From Desertibaculum subflavum (GTDB lineage Bacteria; Pseudomonadota; Alphaproteobacteria; Ferrovibrionales; Ferrovibrionaceae): a DNA stretch of 64,000 bases. The position numbers and the translations under genes were made by a program. This document shows positions 26,139 through 35,179 of the stretch, piece after piece (position 1 is the stretch's first letter; each line of letters begins with the position of its first letter). The notes beneath the pieces are model-generated. The model saw only the letters and a program-made list of their open reading frames with translations. It ran no database searches and had not been told where the DNA came from. The stretch covers positions 61,512 through 125,511 of the forward strand of contig QOZS01000009.1 of assembly GCA_003576705.1 (NCBI GenBank), given 5' to 3'.

Positions 26139-27170
26139 ATGACCATGGACCCGCTGTCCGACGTGCTGCGCTCCGTGCGCCTGGTCGGCGGCATCTTCCT
26201 CGACGCGCAGTTCACGGCACCGTGGTGCGTCACGGCGAACATGTCGGCCGAGGACTGTGCCCAGATGCTGGCGGCACCGACGCAGCTGATCGCCTATCAC
26301 CTCGTGCTGCAGGGCAGTCTGCTGCTGGAAATCCCCGGGGAACCCTGGATCCGCGTCGGCGCCGGCGAGGTCGTGCTGCTGCCGCGCAACGATCCCCATC
26401 TTCTGGCGAGCGCAGCCGGCCTCCCGCCGGTGCGGGCGGGGAGCCTGATCCAGTTCGCGCCGGAAGGCGGGCTCGCCCGTATCCGGCATGGCGGCGGCGG
26501 TGCGGCGACCCGCGTCATCTGCGGCTTTCTCGGCAGCGAGGAAGGCTTCAATCCCCTGATCGCCAGCCTGCCCGGCGTGCTGACCGTCGATCTCGGCGAG
26601 GCCGCGTCACGCGACTGGATCGAGGCGTCGCTGCGCTTCGCGGCGAACGAGCTGGCGGCCGGACGCTTCGCGTCCTCCGGCACCATGTCGCGGCTTTCCG
26701 AGCTGCTGCTGGTCGAGGCGGTGCGCCACTATGCCGAGCGGCTGGGCGAAGCGGAGCATGGCTGGCTGCGCGGCATGAAGGACCCGCAGATCGGCCGGGC
26801 GCTGGCGCTGATCCACCGCGATCTCGGCGCCGCCTGGTCGGCCGAGGCGCTGGCCAGCGAGGTCGCGATGTCGCGCAGCGCCTTCATGGACCGCTTCACG
26901 CACCTGGTCGGCACGCCGCCGATCCGCTACCTGACCGCCTGGCGCCTGCAGAGCGCCCGGCAGCAACTCGCCGAGACGACCAGGACGGTGTGCCAGATTG
27001 CGCAGGCGGTCGGCTACGAATCGGAAGCGGCGTTCAGCCGGGCCTTCAAGCGCCAGTTTGGGCTGGCGCCTGCCCGCTGGCGGTCGCAGAGCCTCGAGCG
27101 GCCAGCCGCCGCGTTGCCGGCAGCCGCGATGACGGCGGAACCCTTGCCGGACCGGCTCGCTTCTGACTAG
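26139..27170 (+). CDS. AraC family transcriptional regulator with cupin sensor domain
   Basis: This 343-residue protein has an N-terminal cupin_6-like domain (AYHLVLQGSLLLEIPGEPWIRVGAGEVVLLPRNDPH, about 45-85). A C-terminal AraC double helix-turn-helix follows at about 225-325 (LASEVAMSRSAFMDRFTHLVG; AQAVGYESEAAFSRAFKRQFG). ATG 26139 is favoured over an upstream in-frame start at 26088, which would overlap the promoter region. It is divergent from the rhodanese gene, its most likely target together with itself, via the direct repeat at 26024-26057. Confidence 0.88.
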   Translation: MTMDPLSDVLRSVRLVGGIFLDAQFTAPWCVTANMSAEDCAQMLAAPTQLIAYHLVLQGSLLLEIPGEPWIRVGAGEVVLLPRNDPHLLASAAGLPPVRAGSLIQFAPEGGLARIRHGGGGAATRVICGFLGSEEGFNPLIASLPGVLTVDLGEAASRDWIEASLRFAANELAAGRFASSGTMSRLSELLLVEAVRHYAERLGEAEHGWLRGMKDPQIGRALALIHRDLGAAWSAEALASEVAMSRSAFMDRFTHLVGTPPIRYLTAWRLQSARQQLAETTRTVCQIAQAVGYESEAAFSRAFKRQFGLAPARWRSQSLERPAAALPAAAMTAEPLPDRLASD

Positions 27171-27201
27171 GGGGTAAATTCCTGCACCCGGAGGGAGCGA
27201 C

Positions 27202-27576
27202 ATGCCGAACATCGGATCGGCCTGCTGGGCCATTGCCGAAGGTTACATCCCGAGCGGCAGCGTGAGCCAGGATCCGGCACTGGTCTCGCACGAGACCATT
27301 TGCATCCTGAACGCCGGCGAGCGCGCGGCGGAAATTGCCATCACGCTCTATTTCGAAGACCGCGAACCCGTCGGGCCCTATCGCTTGAGCGTCGGCGCCC
27401 GGCGCACGCGGCACCTACAGTTCAACCACCTCGACGACCCGGAGCCGGTGCCGCGCGATACTGCCTATGCTTCGCTGATCCAGTCGACGGAACCGATCGT
27501 CGTGCAGCACACCCGCCTCGACTCGCGTCACCCGAACATCGCCCTGCTGTCGACCATCGCCTTTCCGCAGGGATAA
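27202..27576 (+). CDS. Sensory rhodopsin transducer (ASRT) family protein
   Basis: This 124-residue all-beta protein has CWAIAEGYIPSGS near the start, SHETICILNAGE, YFEDREPVGPYRL, ARRTRHLQFN and IVVQHTRLDSR near the end. These closely resemble Anabaena sensory rhodopsin transducer (PF07100), as recalled from the known protein. ASRT is a soluble tetramer that binds a microbial rhodopsin and possibly DNA or ligands. No rhodopsin gene is in this window, so the protein probably has another partner, as in other orphan homologues. GGAGGGAG precedes the ATG. It is convergent with the enolase-superfamily gene. Confidence 0.85.
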   Translation: MPNIGSACWAIAEGYIPSGSVSQDPALVSHETICILNAGERAAEIAITLYFEDREPVGPYRLSVGARRTRHLQFNHLDDPEPVPRDTAYASLIQSTEPIVVQHTRLDSRHPNIALLSTIAFPQG

Positions 27577-27582
27577 GCGCGG

Positions 27583-28758
27583 TCAGGTCCGCGGCGGCCT
27601 GGCCCGCACCGCCTTCTCGTTGACATCGGCGCCCCAGCCGGGCGTGTCGGGCAGGACGAACTCGCCGTTCTCGATCACCGGCGGGCGGGTGACGAACTCG
27701 TCGCGCCAGGGCGTCGAATCGATATCGATCTCCATGATGCGGAAATTCGGCACCGCGGCGGAGAAATGCGCCGAGGTGTAGGAGCAGAGGTGGCCGTAGA
27801 AATTGTGCGGCGCCACGTTGATCTCGAAGGTCTCGGCCATGTGCGCGATCTTCAGGCTCTCGCCGAGCCCGTTCCACGGCACGTCGACGATGCCGACATC
27901 CATGGCGTAGTTCTGCAGATAGGGCAGGAATTCGCGCCGGCCGTGCAGGGTCTCGCAGGAGGCGATCGGGCAGGCCGCGTCGCGGCGGATCTGCGCCAGG
28001 CTCGGCGGGTCGTGAGTGTCAACTTCCATCCAGCGCATGTTGAACGGCGCGATGGTGTCGGCGACGCGCTTGTAGCCTTCGGTCTTGAAGTTGAAATTGG
28101 TGTCGAGCATCAGGCCCATCTCCGGCCCGATCGCCTCGCGGATGCAGCCGAGCTGGCGCGCGAGATCGGCAAGCAGGCCTTCATCCCAGTTGAGCTCCGG
28201 CCAGCCGACCGTGCGGCCGAAGCCCGGGACATAGGGCGTGAGCTTGCCGCCCTGCCAGCGGAAGATGTTGGTCTTGAGGCAGCGGAAGCCCATCGCCTTC
28301 ACCTCGGCCGCGTGCTTTGCCAGATCGTCATAGGTGTTGAGCTCCGGCAGGAAGCCTTTGCCGCGATGCGCGATGCGATAGGTCGCGAAATGCGACCAGT
28401 AGACCGGGATGCGCGTGCGGAGCGGGCCGCCGAACAGCGCCGCGATGGACTTGCCGGCCTCCTTGCCGCGGATGTCGAGCAGCGCGTTCTCGATCGCCGC
28501 GATCGCCTGCTGGTTCAGGCTGCCGCGCGCTTGCCGCGTCGCCACATGCAGGCGCTGCAGCACAGCTTCGCTGGCCCGCGGGTCCATGCCGATTATCAGC
28601 GGCGCCAGCGCCGAGATCACCGCCGACAACCCCTTGCTGCCGAAATCCTCGTTGTATTCCGACCAGCCGGTGATGCCGTCGGAGGTCGTCATCTTCAGGA
28701 ACGAAAAGGTGCGCCAGCCGGCATCCGCGATCAGCGGCTCGATGCGTTCGATCTTCAT
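27583..28758 (-). CDS. Mandelate racemase/muconate lactonizing enzyme family protein (enolase superfamily)
   Basis: This 391-residue protein has an N-terminal capping domain (residues 1-125) and a TIM barrel with metal ligands in LMLDTNFNFKTEGY (Asp), RWMEVDTHDPP (Glu) and IASCETLHGR (Glu). A general-base Lys candidate lies in CLKTNIFRW. The start ATG follows GGGGGAGG. The family abstracts an alpha-proton of carboxylate sugars or aromatic acids; dehydratase or racemase activity cannot be chosen. The long frame upstream of 28758 is a shadow of the divergent luciferase-like gene. Confidence 0.88.
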   Translation of the reverse strand: MKIERIEPLIADAGWRTFSFLKMTTSDGITGWSEYNEDFGSKGLSAVISALAPLIIGMDPRASEAVLQRLHVATRQARGSLNQQAIAAIENALLDIRGKEAGKSIAALFGGPLRTRIPVYWSHFATYRIAHRGKGFLPELNTYDDLAKHAAEVKAMGFRCLKTNIFRWQGGKLTPYVPGFGRTVGWPELNWDEGLLADLARQLGCIREAIGPEMGLMLDTNFNFKTEGYKRVADTIAPFNMRWMEVDTHDPPSLAQIRRDAACPIASCETLHGRREFLPYLQNYAMDVGIVDVPWNGLGESLKIAHMAETFEINVAPHNFYGHLCSYTSAHFSAAVPNFRIMEIDIDSTPWRDEFVTRPPVIENGEFVLPDTPGWGADVNEKAVRARPPRT

Positions 28759-28830
28759 TGCTTCCTCCCCCGGGACTATCGCTCCCCCGCCGGAGCGGAC
28801 AGAATGCGCCGGGCGCGCACCGGAGGAAAC

Positions 28831-29820
28831 ATGAAAGTCGGCGTGCTGCAGTTCTTCAGCTGGCCAGGTCGGCGTGGTCCGCTCGACCAGGTCTATGCCC
28901 GCGCGCTGGAGCGGATCGAGATCATGGACCGCGGTGGCTTCGACGCGGTGTGGCTGGCCGAGCACCACTTCACCACCTTCAGCGTCTGCCCCTCCGTGCA
29001 CATGCTGGGCACGCTCGCCGCGGCGCGCACGCAGCGCCTGCGCATCGGCACCGCGGTGTCGCTCGCCACGCTCTACCACCCGCTGCGCCTCGCCGAGGAA
29101 GTGGCGCTGCTCGACATGCTGTCGGGCGGCCGCGTCAACTGGGGCGCCGGCCGCGGCTTCGCGGTGAGCGAGTTCAACGCCTTCGGCGTGCCGCCGGCCG
29201 AGAGTGCCGAGCGCTTCCGCGAGACGGTCGAGATCGTGCTGAAGGCCTGGACGCAGGAGCGCCTGAACCATCGCGGCGCGCATTTCAGCTTCGAAGACGT
29301 CGAGGTGCTGCCGAAGCCGTTGCAGCAGCCGCACCCGCCGGTCTGGATGGCGGCGAGCTCGGAGACAGCGGTCGACTGGGCAGCGAGCAAGGGCCTTTCG
29401 ATCCTGATGGACCCGCATTCCTCCGCCGCGGAGATCGGCGCCAAGCGCCGGCGCTATGCCGAGGGGTTGCGGGCAGCGGGCTTTTCCGATGCCGGCCGCG
29501 ACATTCCGGTGGCAAGGCTGGTCGCGCTGGCGCCGACCACGGCGGAGGCCGAGGCGGTGGCGCGCCGCGGCGCCGAATGGCTGGTCGGGGCCTATGCCGG
29601 GCCGCAGCATCAGAAATCGCTGCAGACCACGCGCAGCTACGGCGGCAAGGATCCGGTGCAGCATTATGTGGAGGACGTCATCCTGCACGGCACGCCGGAA
29701 TCCGTGCGCGACCAGATCGCGCGGCTGAAGGAGGAGATCGGCCTCAACTATCTGATGTGCGCGCCGCTCAGCCGCGACAGCTTCCGCCTGCTGGCCGACG
29801 AGGTGGTGCCGCGCCTCTGA
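28831..29820 (+). CDS. LLM class flavin-dependent oxidoreductase (luciferase-like monooxygenase)
   Basis: This 329-residue TIM-barrel flavoenzyme starts MKVGVLQFFSWPG after GGAGG. FDAVWLAEHHFTTFS, RIGTAVSLATLYHPLRLAEE and DMLSGGRVNWGAGRGF are signature stretches of bacterial luciferase-like monooxygenases using reduced FMN. It is divergent from the enolase-superfamily gene (72 bp apart) and 79 bp upstream of the flavin monooxygenase gene, suggesting a small oxidative degradation locus. The substrate is unknown. Confidence 0.9.
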   Translation: MKVGVLQFFSWPGRRGPLDQVYARALERIEIMDRGGFDAVWLAEHHFTTFSVCPSVHMLGTLAAARTQRLRIGTAVSLATLYHPLRLAEEVALLDMLSGGRVNWGAGRGFAVSEFNAFGVPPAESAERFRETVEIVLKAWTQERLNHRGAHFSFEDVEVLPKPLQQPHPPVWMAASSETAVDWAASKGLSILMDPHSSAAEIGAKRRRYAEGLRAAGFSDAGRDIPVARLVALAPTTAEAEAVARRGAEWLVGAYAGPQHQKSLQTTRSYGGKDPVQHYVEDVILHGTPESVRDQIARLKEEIGLNYLMCAPLSRDSFRLLADEVVPRL

Positions 29821-29899
29821 CCGGCCGTGATAGAGTTGCGCCCGCCGGACCGGAGGCGAGACAATTGCCCCGGAAATTCCACGGGAGGAAGCCGCGGCG

Positions 29900-31660
29900 A
29901 TGGATGTAGAAGCCAGCCAGGGAATCGAACCTCAGAGCGCCGTGCAAGGCTGGCTCCGCGCCTTCGAGAGCGCCTTGCAGGCCGCCGATGCAAGGGCGCT
30001 GGAAAGCCTGTTTGCCGAGGATTGCCATTGGCGCGATGTGCTCGCCTTCACTTGGCGGATCGGGACGGTGAGCGGCGCCGGCGCCATCGCCGCGGCATTG
30101 CAGGGGCGGTTCCTGCAGACGCGTGCCCGCGAATTCCGCCTGCCCGCCAGCCGCACGCCGCCGCGCTGGGTGCGCCGCGCCGGCACCGAGTGCATCGAGG
30201 CGCTGTTCGCCTTCGAGACGGGGTCCGGCCATGGCAGCGGCGTGCTGCGCCTGGTGACGACGAGCGGGGGCCCGCGCGCCTGGATCCTGCTGACCGCGCT
30301 GGACGAGCTCGCCGGCTTCGAGGAATCGCGCCTGCAGGCGAAGATCGGGCCGGAGCATTTCTCGCGCGATTTCGGCGCGCCGAACTGGGCCGATCAGCGC
30401 GCGGCCGCGCAAGCCTATGCCGATCGCGATCCGGCCGTGCTGGTGATCGGCGGCGGCCAGGCGGGGCTTTCCATTGCGGCGAGGCTCGGCCGGCTCGGCA
30501 TCGACACGCTGGTCGTCGACCGGCACGAGCGGATCGGCGACAACTGGCGCAAGCGCTATCACGCGCTGACCCTGCACAACGAGGTGCATGTCAACCACCT
30601 GCCCTACATGCCGTTCCCGCCGGGCTGGCCGGTCTTCATTCCGAAGGACAAGCTCGCCAACTGGTTCGAGGCCTATGTCGAGGCGCTGGAGATCAACTTT
30701 TGGCCCGGCACCGAGCTCGCCGGCGGCAGCTACGACGAGGCGACGAAGCGCTGGTCCGTGACTCTGCGGCGGTCGGATGGCGGCACGCGCGTGATGCGCC
30801 CGCGCCATCTCGTCTTCGCCACCGGCGTCAGCGCCATTCCGGTCACCCCGGATCTGCCGGGCCTGCAAGAGTTTGCCGGCGCGGTGGTGCATTCCGGCGA
30901 CTTCACCGACGGCGCCGCGTGGAAGGGCCGCAAGGCATTGGTGCTCGGCACCGGCAATAGCGGCCATGACGTGGCGCAGGACCTGGAAGCGAGCGGCGCC
31001 GAGGTCACCATGATCCAGCGCAGCCCGACCTATATCGTCAGCCTGAAGGAGGCGCAGAAGGTCTATTCGATCTACAGCGAGGGCCCGCCCATCGATGATT
31101 GCGACCTGCTCGCCACCTCGTTTCCCTATCCGGTTCTGAAGCATGCCTACCAGCTGTCGACCGCCGAGATGCGCGAAGTGGACAAGGCGCTGCTCGACGG
31201 TCTCGAGCAGCGCGGCTTCCGGCTTGCCTTCGGCGAAGACGCGACCGGCTTCCAGATGATGTATCTGCGCCGCGGCGGCGGCTACTACTTCAATGTCGGC
31301 TGCTCCGACCTGATCGTCCGGGGCAAGGTCGGCCTGATGCAATGGGGCGATGTCGAGCGCTTCGTCGCACAGGGCGTCCGATTGAAGGACGGCGGCATCG
31401 TGCCGGCCGAGCTACTGGTGCTGGCGACCGGCTACATGAACCAGCAGGACGTCGTGCGCGCCTATCTAGGCGGCGAGATCGCCGACCGGATCGGCCCGGT
31501 CTGGGGCTTCGACGCAGGCGGCGAGCTCCGCAACATGTGGCAGCCCACGGCGCAGCCCGGCCTCTGGTTCACCGCCGGCAGCTTGGCGCAGTGCCGCATC
31601 TATTCCCGCTATCTGGCGCTGCAGATCAAGGCGCGGGAGGAGGGCCTCGTCGCCGCGTAA
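29900..31660 (+). CDS. Flavin-containing monooxygenase with N-terminal NTF2/SnoaL-like domain
   Basis: This 586-residue protein has residues 10-140 resembling an NTF2/SnoaL-like fold (ALESLFAEDCHWRDVLAFTW). An FMO-type body follows: FAD loop VLVIGGGQAGLSIAARLG near 176, FMO fingerprint FAGAVVHSGDF, NADPH loop ALVLGTGNSGHDVAQDL near 347, and LVLATGYMNQ near 510. It resembles YUCCA/CzcO-type monooxygenases that hydroxylate N or S or perform Baeyer-Villiger oxidation. A hairpin terminator follows at 31672. The fused N-terminal domain is known in a bacterial subgroup; its role is unclear. Confidence 0.87.
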   Translation: MDVEASQGIEPQSAVQGWLRAFESALQAADARALESLFAEDCHWRDVLAFTWRIGTVSGAGAIAAALQGRFLQTRAREFRLPASRTPPRWVRRAGTECIEALFAFETGSGHGSGVLRLVTTSGGPRAWILLTALDELAGFEESRLQAKIGPEHFSRDFGAPNWADQRAAAQAYADRDPAVLVIGGGQAGLSIAARLGRLGIDTLVVDRHERIGDNWRKRYHALTLHNEVHVNHLPYMPFPPGWPVFIPKDKLANWFEAYVEALEINFWPGTELAGGSYDEATKRWSVTLRRSDGGTRVMRPRHLVFATGVSAIPVTPDLPGLQEFAGAVVHSGDFTDGAAWKGRKALVLGTGNSGHDVAQDLEASGAEVTMIQRSPTYIVSLKEAQKVYSIYSEGPPIDDCDLLATSFPYPVLKHAYQLSTAEMREVDKALLDGLEQRGFRLAFGEDATGFQMMYLRRGGGYYFNVGCSDLIVRGKVGLMQWGDVERFVAQGVRLKDGGIVPAELLVLATGYMNQQDVVRAYLGGEIADRIGPVWGFDAGGELRNMWQPTAQPGLWFTAGSLAQCRIYSRYLALQIKAREEGLVAA

Positions 31661-31671
31661 CGGCACGGCGC

Positions 31672-31703
31672 GCGCAAATTCGCCGAAAATTTGCGCGGCG
31701 TTT
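31672..31703 (+). terminator. Rho-independent-type terminator of the flavin monooxygenase gene
   Basis: The stem GCGCAAATT / AATTTGCGC closes a 7-base loop starting 12 bases past the stop codon. It is followed by GGCG and a TTTT run. Confidence 0.7.
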
Positions 31704-31802
31704 TATCCATCCGCAAATGGGCACCGATTATTAGTCATTCCGGCCTTAGCTCTCCGGTTTCACGGCCAGCCTTGCGCTGGGGCAAATTGCACCGGAGCGG
31801 AA

Positions 31803-32057
31803 ATGATTCGATCGAACAGAGCGCCCCGCGCGTCGCGACTGTTTGCACCATTGCTCGCTGCGCTGCTGATCATCAGCATGGATGTACGGCCGGCGCACGC
31901 CTATCTCGATCCCGGCACCGGCAGCATCCTGCTGCAGTCAACCTTGGCGCTGATCGCCGGGACCGCCGTCACGTTGAAGCTCTACTGGTCGAAGCTGAAG
32001 GGATTGATCTGGCGCCGGCGCCCCGAGCAGGAGCATCGAGCCGACCGCGATGAGTGA
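31803..32057 (+). CDS. Small secreted/membrane protein with YLDPGTGS motif
   Basis: This 84-residue protein has a signal peptide (FAPLLAALLIISMDVRPAHA) and then, right at the predicted mature N-terminus, the motif YLDPGTGSILLQS. A second hydrophobic segment (ALIAGTAVTLKLYW) and a basic, hydrophilic tail follow. I recognise the YLDPGTGS motif as recurring in small bacterial proteins next to methyltransferase/sulfatase pairs, but I know no assigned function. The gene overlaps the methyltransferase by 8 bases, so they are coupled. It is the first gene of a three-gene cassette. Confidence 0.75.
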   Translation: MIRSNRAPRASRLFAPLLAALLIISMDVRPAHAYLDPGTGSILLQSTLALIAGTAVTLKLYWSKLKGLIWRRRPEQEHRADRDE

Positions 32058-33450
32058 GGCGCCGGCGCTCGATCCGGGTTCGTTCCGTGATCCCAAGGGG
32101 CGGGTGTTCTCCCGCAACGGCGAGATCTTCCGTGCCGTTGGCCCGCTCGGCCTTGAAGGCTATACGCGCGCCAGGGATAGCGGGCTTCTGACGGAGTTGG
32201 AGGCGCGCGGCTGGCTGGTGCCGAGCCGGGAGATCGACGGCGGATCGGCCAGGGCGGCGGGCCTCGATGGCCGCATCGTGCTGCAGCATCCGCGGCTGCC
32301 CTTCATCGCCTATCCCTATGAATGGCCATTCCCGGCACTGAAGGACGCCGCGCTGCTGCAGCTCGACCTGATCCTCGCCTGCCTCGATCGCGGGTTCAGC
32401 CTGACCGACGCCTCGGCCTACAACATCCAGTTCAACGGTCACCGGCCGCAATTCATCGATGTCCTCTCGATCCAGCCCTATGTCGAGGGCGAGCCCTGGT
32501 TCGGCTATCGGCAGTTCTGCGAGCAGTTTCTCAACCCGCTGCTGCTGACGGCCTTGCGCGGCATCCCGTATCACGCCTGGTATCGCGGCAGCCTGGAAGG
32601 CATCCCCGCCATCGACCTGGCACCGGTGCTACGCCTGCGCGACCGCTTGAGCCTGCGCCTTCTGTCGCATGTCGTGCTGCAGGCGAGGCTGCAGCGGCAG
32701 AGCTTTGCCGATCCGTCGCGCGCCGGCGCTTCCGCGCGCAAGGTCAGGCTGACACAGGGCGGCTACAAGGCGATCGTCATGCAGCTGCGCGACTGGATCG
32801 CCGACCTGCAGCCCGCCGGCAGCAGCAAGACGGCCTGGGTCGATTACGCACGGTCGAACACTTATTCGGGCGCGGAGTATGCCGAGAAACGGACCGCCAT
32901 CGCGGCGTTCTGCGCCAAGGTGCGACCGCGCATGCTGTGGGATATCGGCTGCAACAGCGGCGACTTCGCCGCGGCAGCGCTGCAATCGGGCGCGGGCTTC
33001 TGCGTCGGATTCGACGCCGACCATGGCGCCCTGGAGCAGGCCTATGCGCGCGCCAAATCCGGCGCGCTCGCCTTCGTGCCGTTGTATCAGGACATGGCCA
33101 ATCCCAGTCCGAGCCAGGGTTGGAACGAACGCGAGCGTCCGGGCGTCGGCGGGCGTAAGGGAGCCGACGCCCTGCTCGCGCTGGCGATCATTCACCACCT
33201 GGCCATCGGGCGGAATGTACCGCTGCCCGATGTGGTGCGCTGGCTCGTGTCGCTGGCGCCGCAGGGTGTCATCGAGTTCGTGCCGAAATCCGATCCGACG
33301 GTGCAGATCATGCTGGCGCTGCGTCAGGACGTGTTCGACAGCTACAACGAGCAGGCCTTTGTGGAGGCCTTGCAAGGCGAGGCTTCCGTCGTCGCGAGCC
33401 GTACCAGTTCTGCTACGGGCCGAACTCTCTTCACTTACGAGCGGGCGTGA
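32050..33450 (+). CDS. Class I SAM-dependent methyltransferase (cassette gene 2, NoeA-like)
   Basis: This 466-residue protein has a large N-terminal region rich in aromatic residues (YNIQFNGHRPQFIDVLSIQPY near 120-140). A Rossmann methyltransferase domain follows with motif I MLWDIGCNSGDFAAAAL near residue 298 and a later CVGFDAD acidic loop. Length and N-terminal wording recall NoeA-like host-specificity methyltransferases, a recollection not checked by alignment. It lies between the YLDPGTGS protein (8-base overlap) and the sulfatase-like protein (its stop overlaps that start), so all three are coupled. It probably modifies an envelope glycan or lipid. Confidence 0.75.
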   Translation: MSEAPALDPGSFRDPKGRVFSRNGEIFRAVGPLGLEGYTRARDSGLLTELEARGWLVPSREIDGGSARAAGLDGRIVLQHPRLPFIAYPYEWPFPALKDAALLQLDLILACLDRGFSLTDASAYNIQFNGHRPQFIDVLSIQPYVEGEPWFGYRQFCEQFLNPLLLTALRGIPYHAWYRGSLEGIPAIDLAPVLRLRDRLSLRLLSHVVLQARLQRQSFADPSRAGASARKVRLTQGGYKAIVMQLRDWIADLQPAGSSKTAWVDYARSNTYSGAEYAEKRTAIAAFCAKVRPRMLWDIGCNSGDFAAAALQSGAGFCVGFDADHGALEQAYARAKSGALAFVPLYQDMANPSPSQGWNERERPGVGGRKGADALLALAIIHHLAIGRNVPLPDVVRWLVSLAPQGVIEFVPKSDPTVQIMLALRQDVFDSYNEQAFVEALQGEASVVASRTSSATGRTLFTYERA

Positions 33451-35117
33451 TGCCGGGCTTCGCTTCCGGAATCAGTGCAGCCTTTCGCACGAAACCGATC
33501 TACCTCGCCGCATTCTGCATCTCCTACCCTTTCGCATTGTTCGAGCTGAACATTGATTACTATGGCTGGCTCAGTCTGCTGCCCGCGATCCTCCTGTTGC
33601 CGGCGCTTGCGGTGCCAATCTTCTGGGTCTTCGAACGACACATACGCGACAGCCGCTTGAGCGGCCTCGCCGCGTTGACCGCCCTGATGTTGCTGTTCCC
33701 GAGTTCGACCCGGCTGCTGCCCGCATTTACGATTCTGACCCTCACCGGCATCGCCCTCGTTGTCGTGAGCCTTCTCCAGCGCACCAACCGGACTTCCGCA
33801 GCGCCGACGCAACTGCCAACGAACTTCACCGTGATCGCGAACGTGGTGGCGGGGGCAACCTGTGTCGCTGCAGTTCTCGGTCCGGCCCAGAGCCAGTTCC
33901 TGGCGGACCGGCAGGCCGACCACATCGCAGCAACGCGCCTCGACGCGCTGCGCCCGGGGACGCTCGCGCCGCCGTCCGGCGCGCTGCCGCATATCGTGCA
34001 TATCGTGCTCGACGGCTATTCGCGCGCCGATGTGCTGCAGAACACCTATGGCTTCGACAACACGCCCTTTCTGACCGCGCTGCGCGCCAGAGGATTTCGT
34101 GTCGCCACCGAAGCCACGACCCCATTCAACCAGACCCTGTTCGTCATGGGTTCAATCTTCTCGCTGGGGCACATCGTCGATCGCGACAGCTTTCGAACGC
34201 CGGCCGGCGACACTCCGGCGTATCGCAATAAACTCGCCAGCGTGCTCAGGACGGGTGTGTTGATCCAGCTGCTGAGTCGGCTCGGCTACGACATCCAGGC
34301 GACGCCCGCCGAATATGCGCCGCTGCAGCCAGCGGGCGTAGTGGGATCGGATGGCAGGCGGTCAGCGTTCGGTCACCTCGGCTTCCGCAGCGCCTACATT
34401 TTCGCTTACGACATGCTCAATCAATCGGCCGCGCTCGAGCCCGTCACTCGATACTTTCTCGGCCCGTGGCTCGACGTGGTCGAGGTCAACTACAGCTACC
34501 TGGCGCAGATCCCGATCCGGCGGTTCGAGCCCGCAACCGGACGGCCGCTCTTCGTCTACCAACACGTTCTGGCGCCGCATCCGCCGTTCAACATCACGCC
34601 GGAGGGCAGGCGGAGGCCGCTCGCGGGCTTCCCGTTCGCCTTATCCGATGCCTCGGCCATCATTCGCGACAACGACCGGAGGCGCGAGCTGTACCGGTTG
34701 GGATATATCGACAAGCTCCGCTACATCAACGGCGCCATCCTGCAACAGATCGACGAGATCAAGGCCCAGCTGCGCGGCCCGCTCATCGTCATTCTGCACG
34801 GCGACCATGGCGGCGGCATGCATCACGACCTCGACAGCAAGGCGAGCACATGTGTGGCGGAACGCTTCAGCCCGCTCCTTGCCGTCTATGCCACGGACCC
34901 GGAAGTGCTCGCCCAGATCCGTGACGAGTTCAGCCTGGTCAATCTGTATCGCGCCGTATTCCGCACGCTATTGGGGGCGGATCTTCCCGATCTTCCAGAG
35001 CAAAGCGTCTTCATTCCTTGGGAGCTGGATGGCGCCATGCCCGTAAGCGACCAGGAACGAGGGATCGCCTGCCCACCGCCGACGATGACTGAGCGAGTCG
35101 CTTCACCCGGCCGATAA
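33450..35117 (+). CDS. Membrane-anchored sulfatase-like hydrolase/transferase (cassette gene 3)
   Basis: This protein of about 555 residues has four hydrophobic N-terminal helices (residues 15-150). A periplasmic alkaline-phosphatase/sulfatase-superfamily domain follows: HIVHIVLDGYSRADVLQ (metal Asp near the start), ATTPFNQTLFVMGS (candidate nucleophile Thr), VYQHVLAPHPPF and VILHGDHGGGMH (metal Asp/His). The layout resembles phosphoethanolamine or phosphoglycerol transferases rather than true sulfatases, as no CxPSR is present. GTG 33447 is an alternative start. Coupled to the upstream methyltransferase, it probably decorates a surface polymer. Confidence 0.78.
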   Translation: MPGFASGISAAFRTKPIYLAAFCISYPFALFELNIDYYGWLSLLPAILLLPALAVPIFWVFERHIRDSRLSGLAALTALMLLFPSSTRLLPAFTILTLTGIALVVVSLLQRTNRTSAAPTQLPTNFTVIANVVAGATCVAAVLGPAQSQFLADRQADHIAATRLDALRPGTLAPPSGALPHIVHIVLDGYSRADVLQNTYGFDNTPFLTALRARGFRVATEATTPFNQTLFVMGSIFSLGHIVDRDSFRTPAGDTPAYRNKLASVLRTGVLIQLLSRLGYDIQATPAEYAPLQPAGVVGSDGRRSAFGHLGFRSAYIFAYDMLNQSAALEPVTRYFLGPWLDVVEVNYSYLAQIPIRRFEPATGRPLFVYQHVLAPHPPFNITPEGRRRPLAGFPFALSDASAIIRDNDRRRELYRLGYIDKLRYINGAILQQIDEIKAQLRGPLIVILHGDHGGGMHHDLDSKASTCVAERFSPLLAVYATDPEVLAQIRDEFSLVNLYRAVFRTLLGADLPDLPEQSVFIPWELDGAMPVSDQERGIACPPPTMTERVASPGR

Positions 35118-35179
35118 TCGGGCCGCACCGATCGTTGAACGCGGATGTGTGGACACGCGAAACATCGTACTCTCAGCGC

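Noticed and set aside
27766..28830. Plus-strand extension in frame with the luciferase-like gene
   Set aside because: It is antisense to the enolase-superfamily gene; the true start at 28831 has GGAGG and the family N-terminus.
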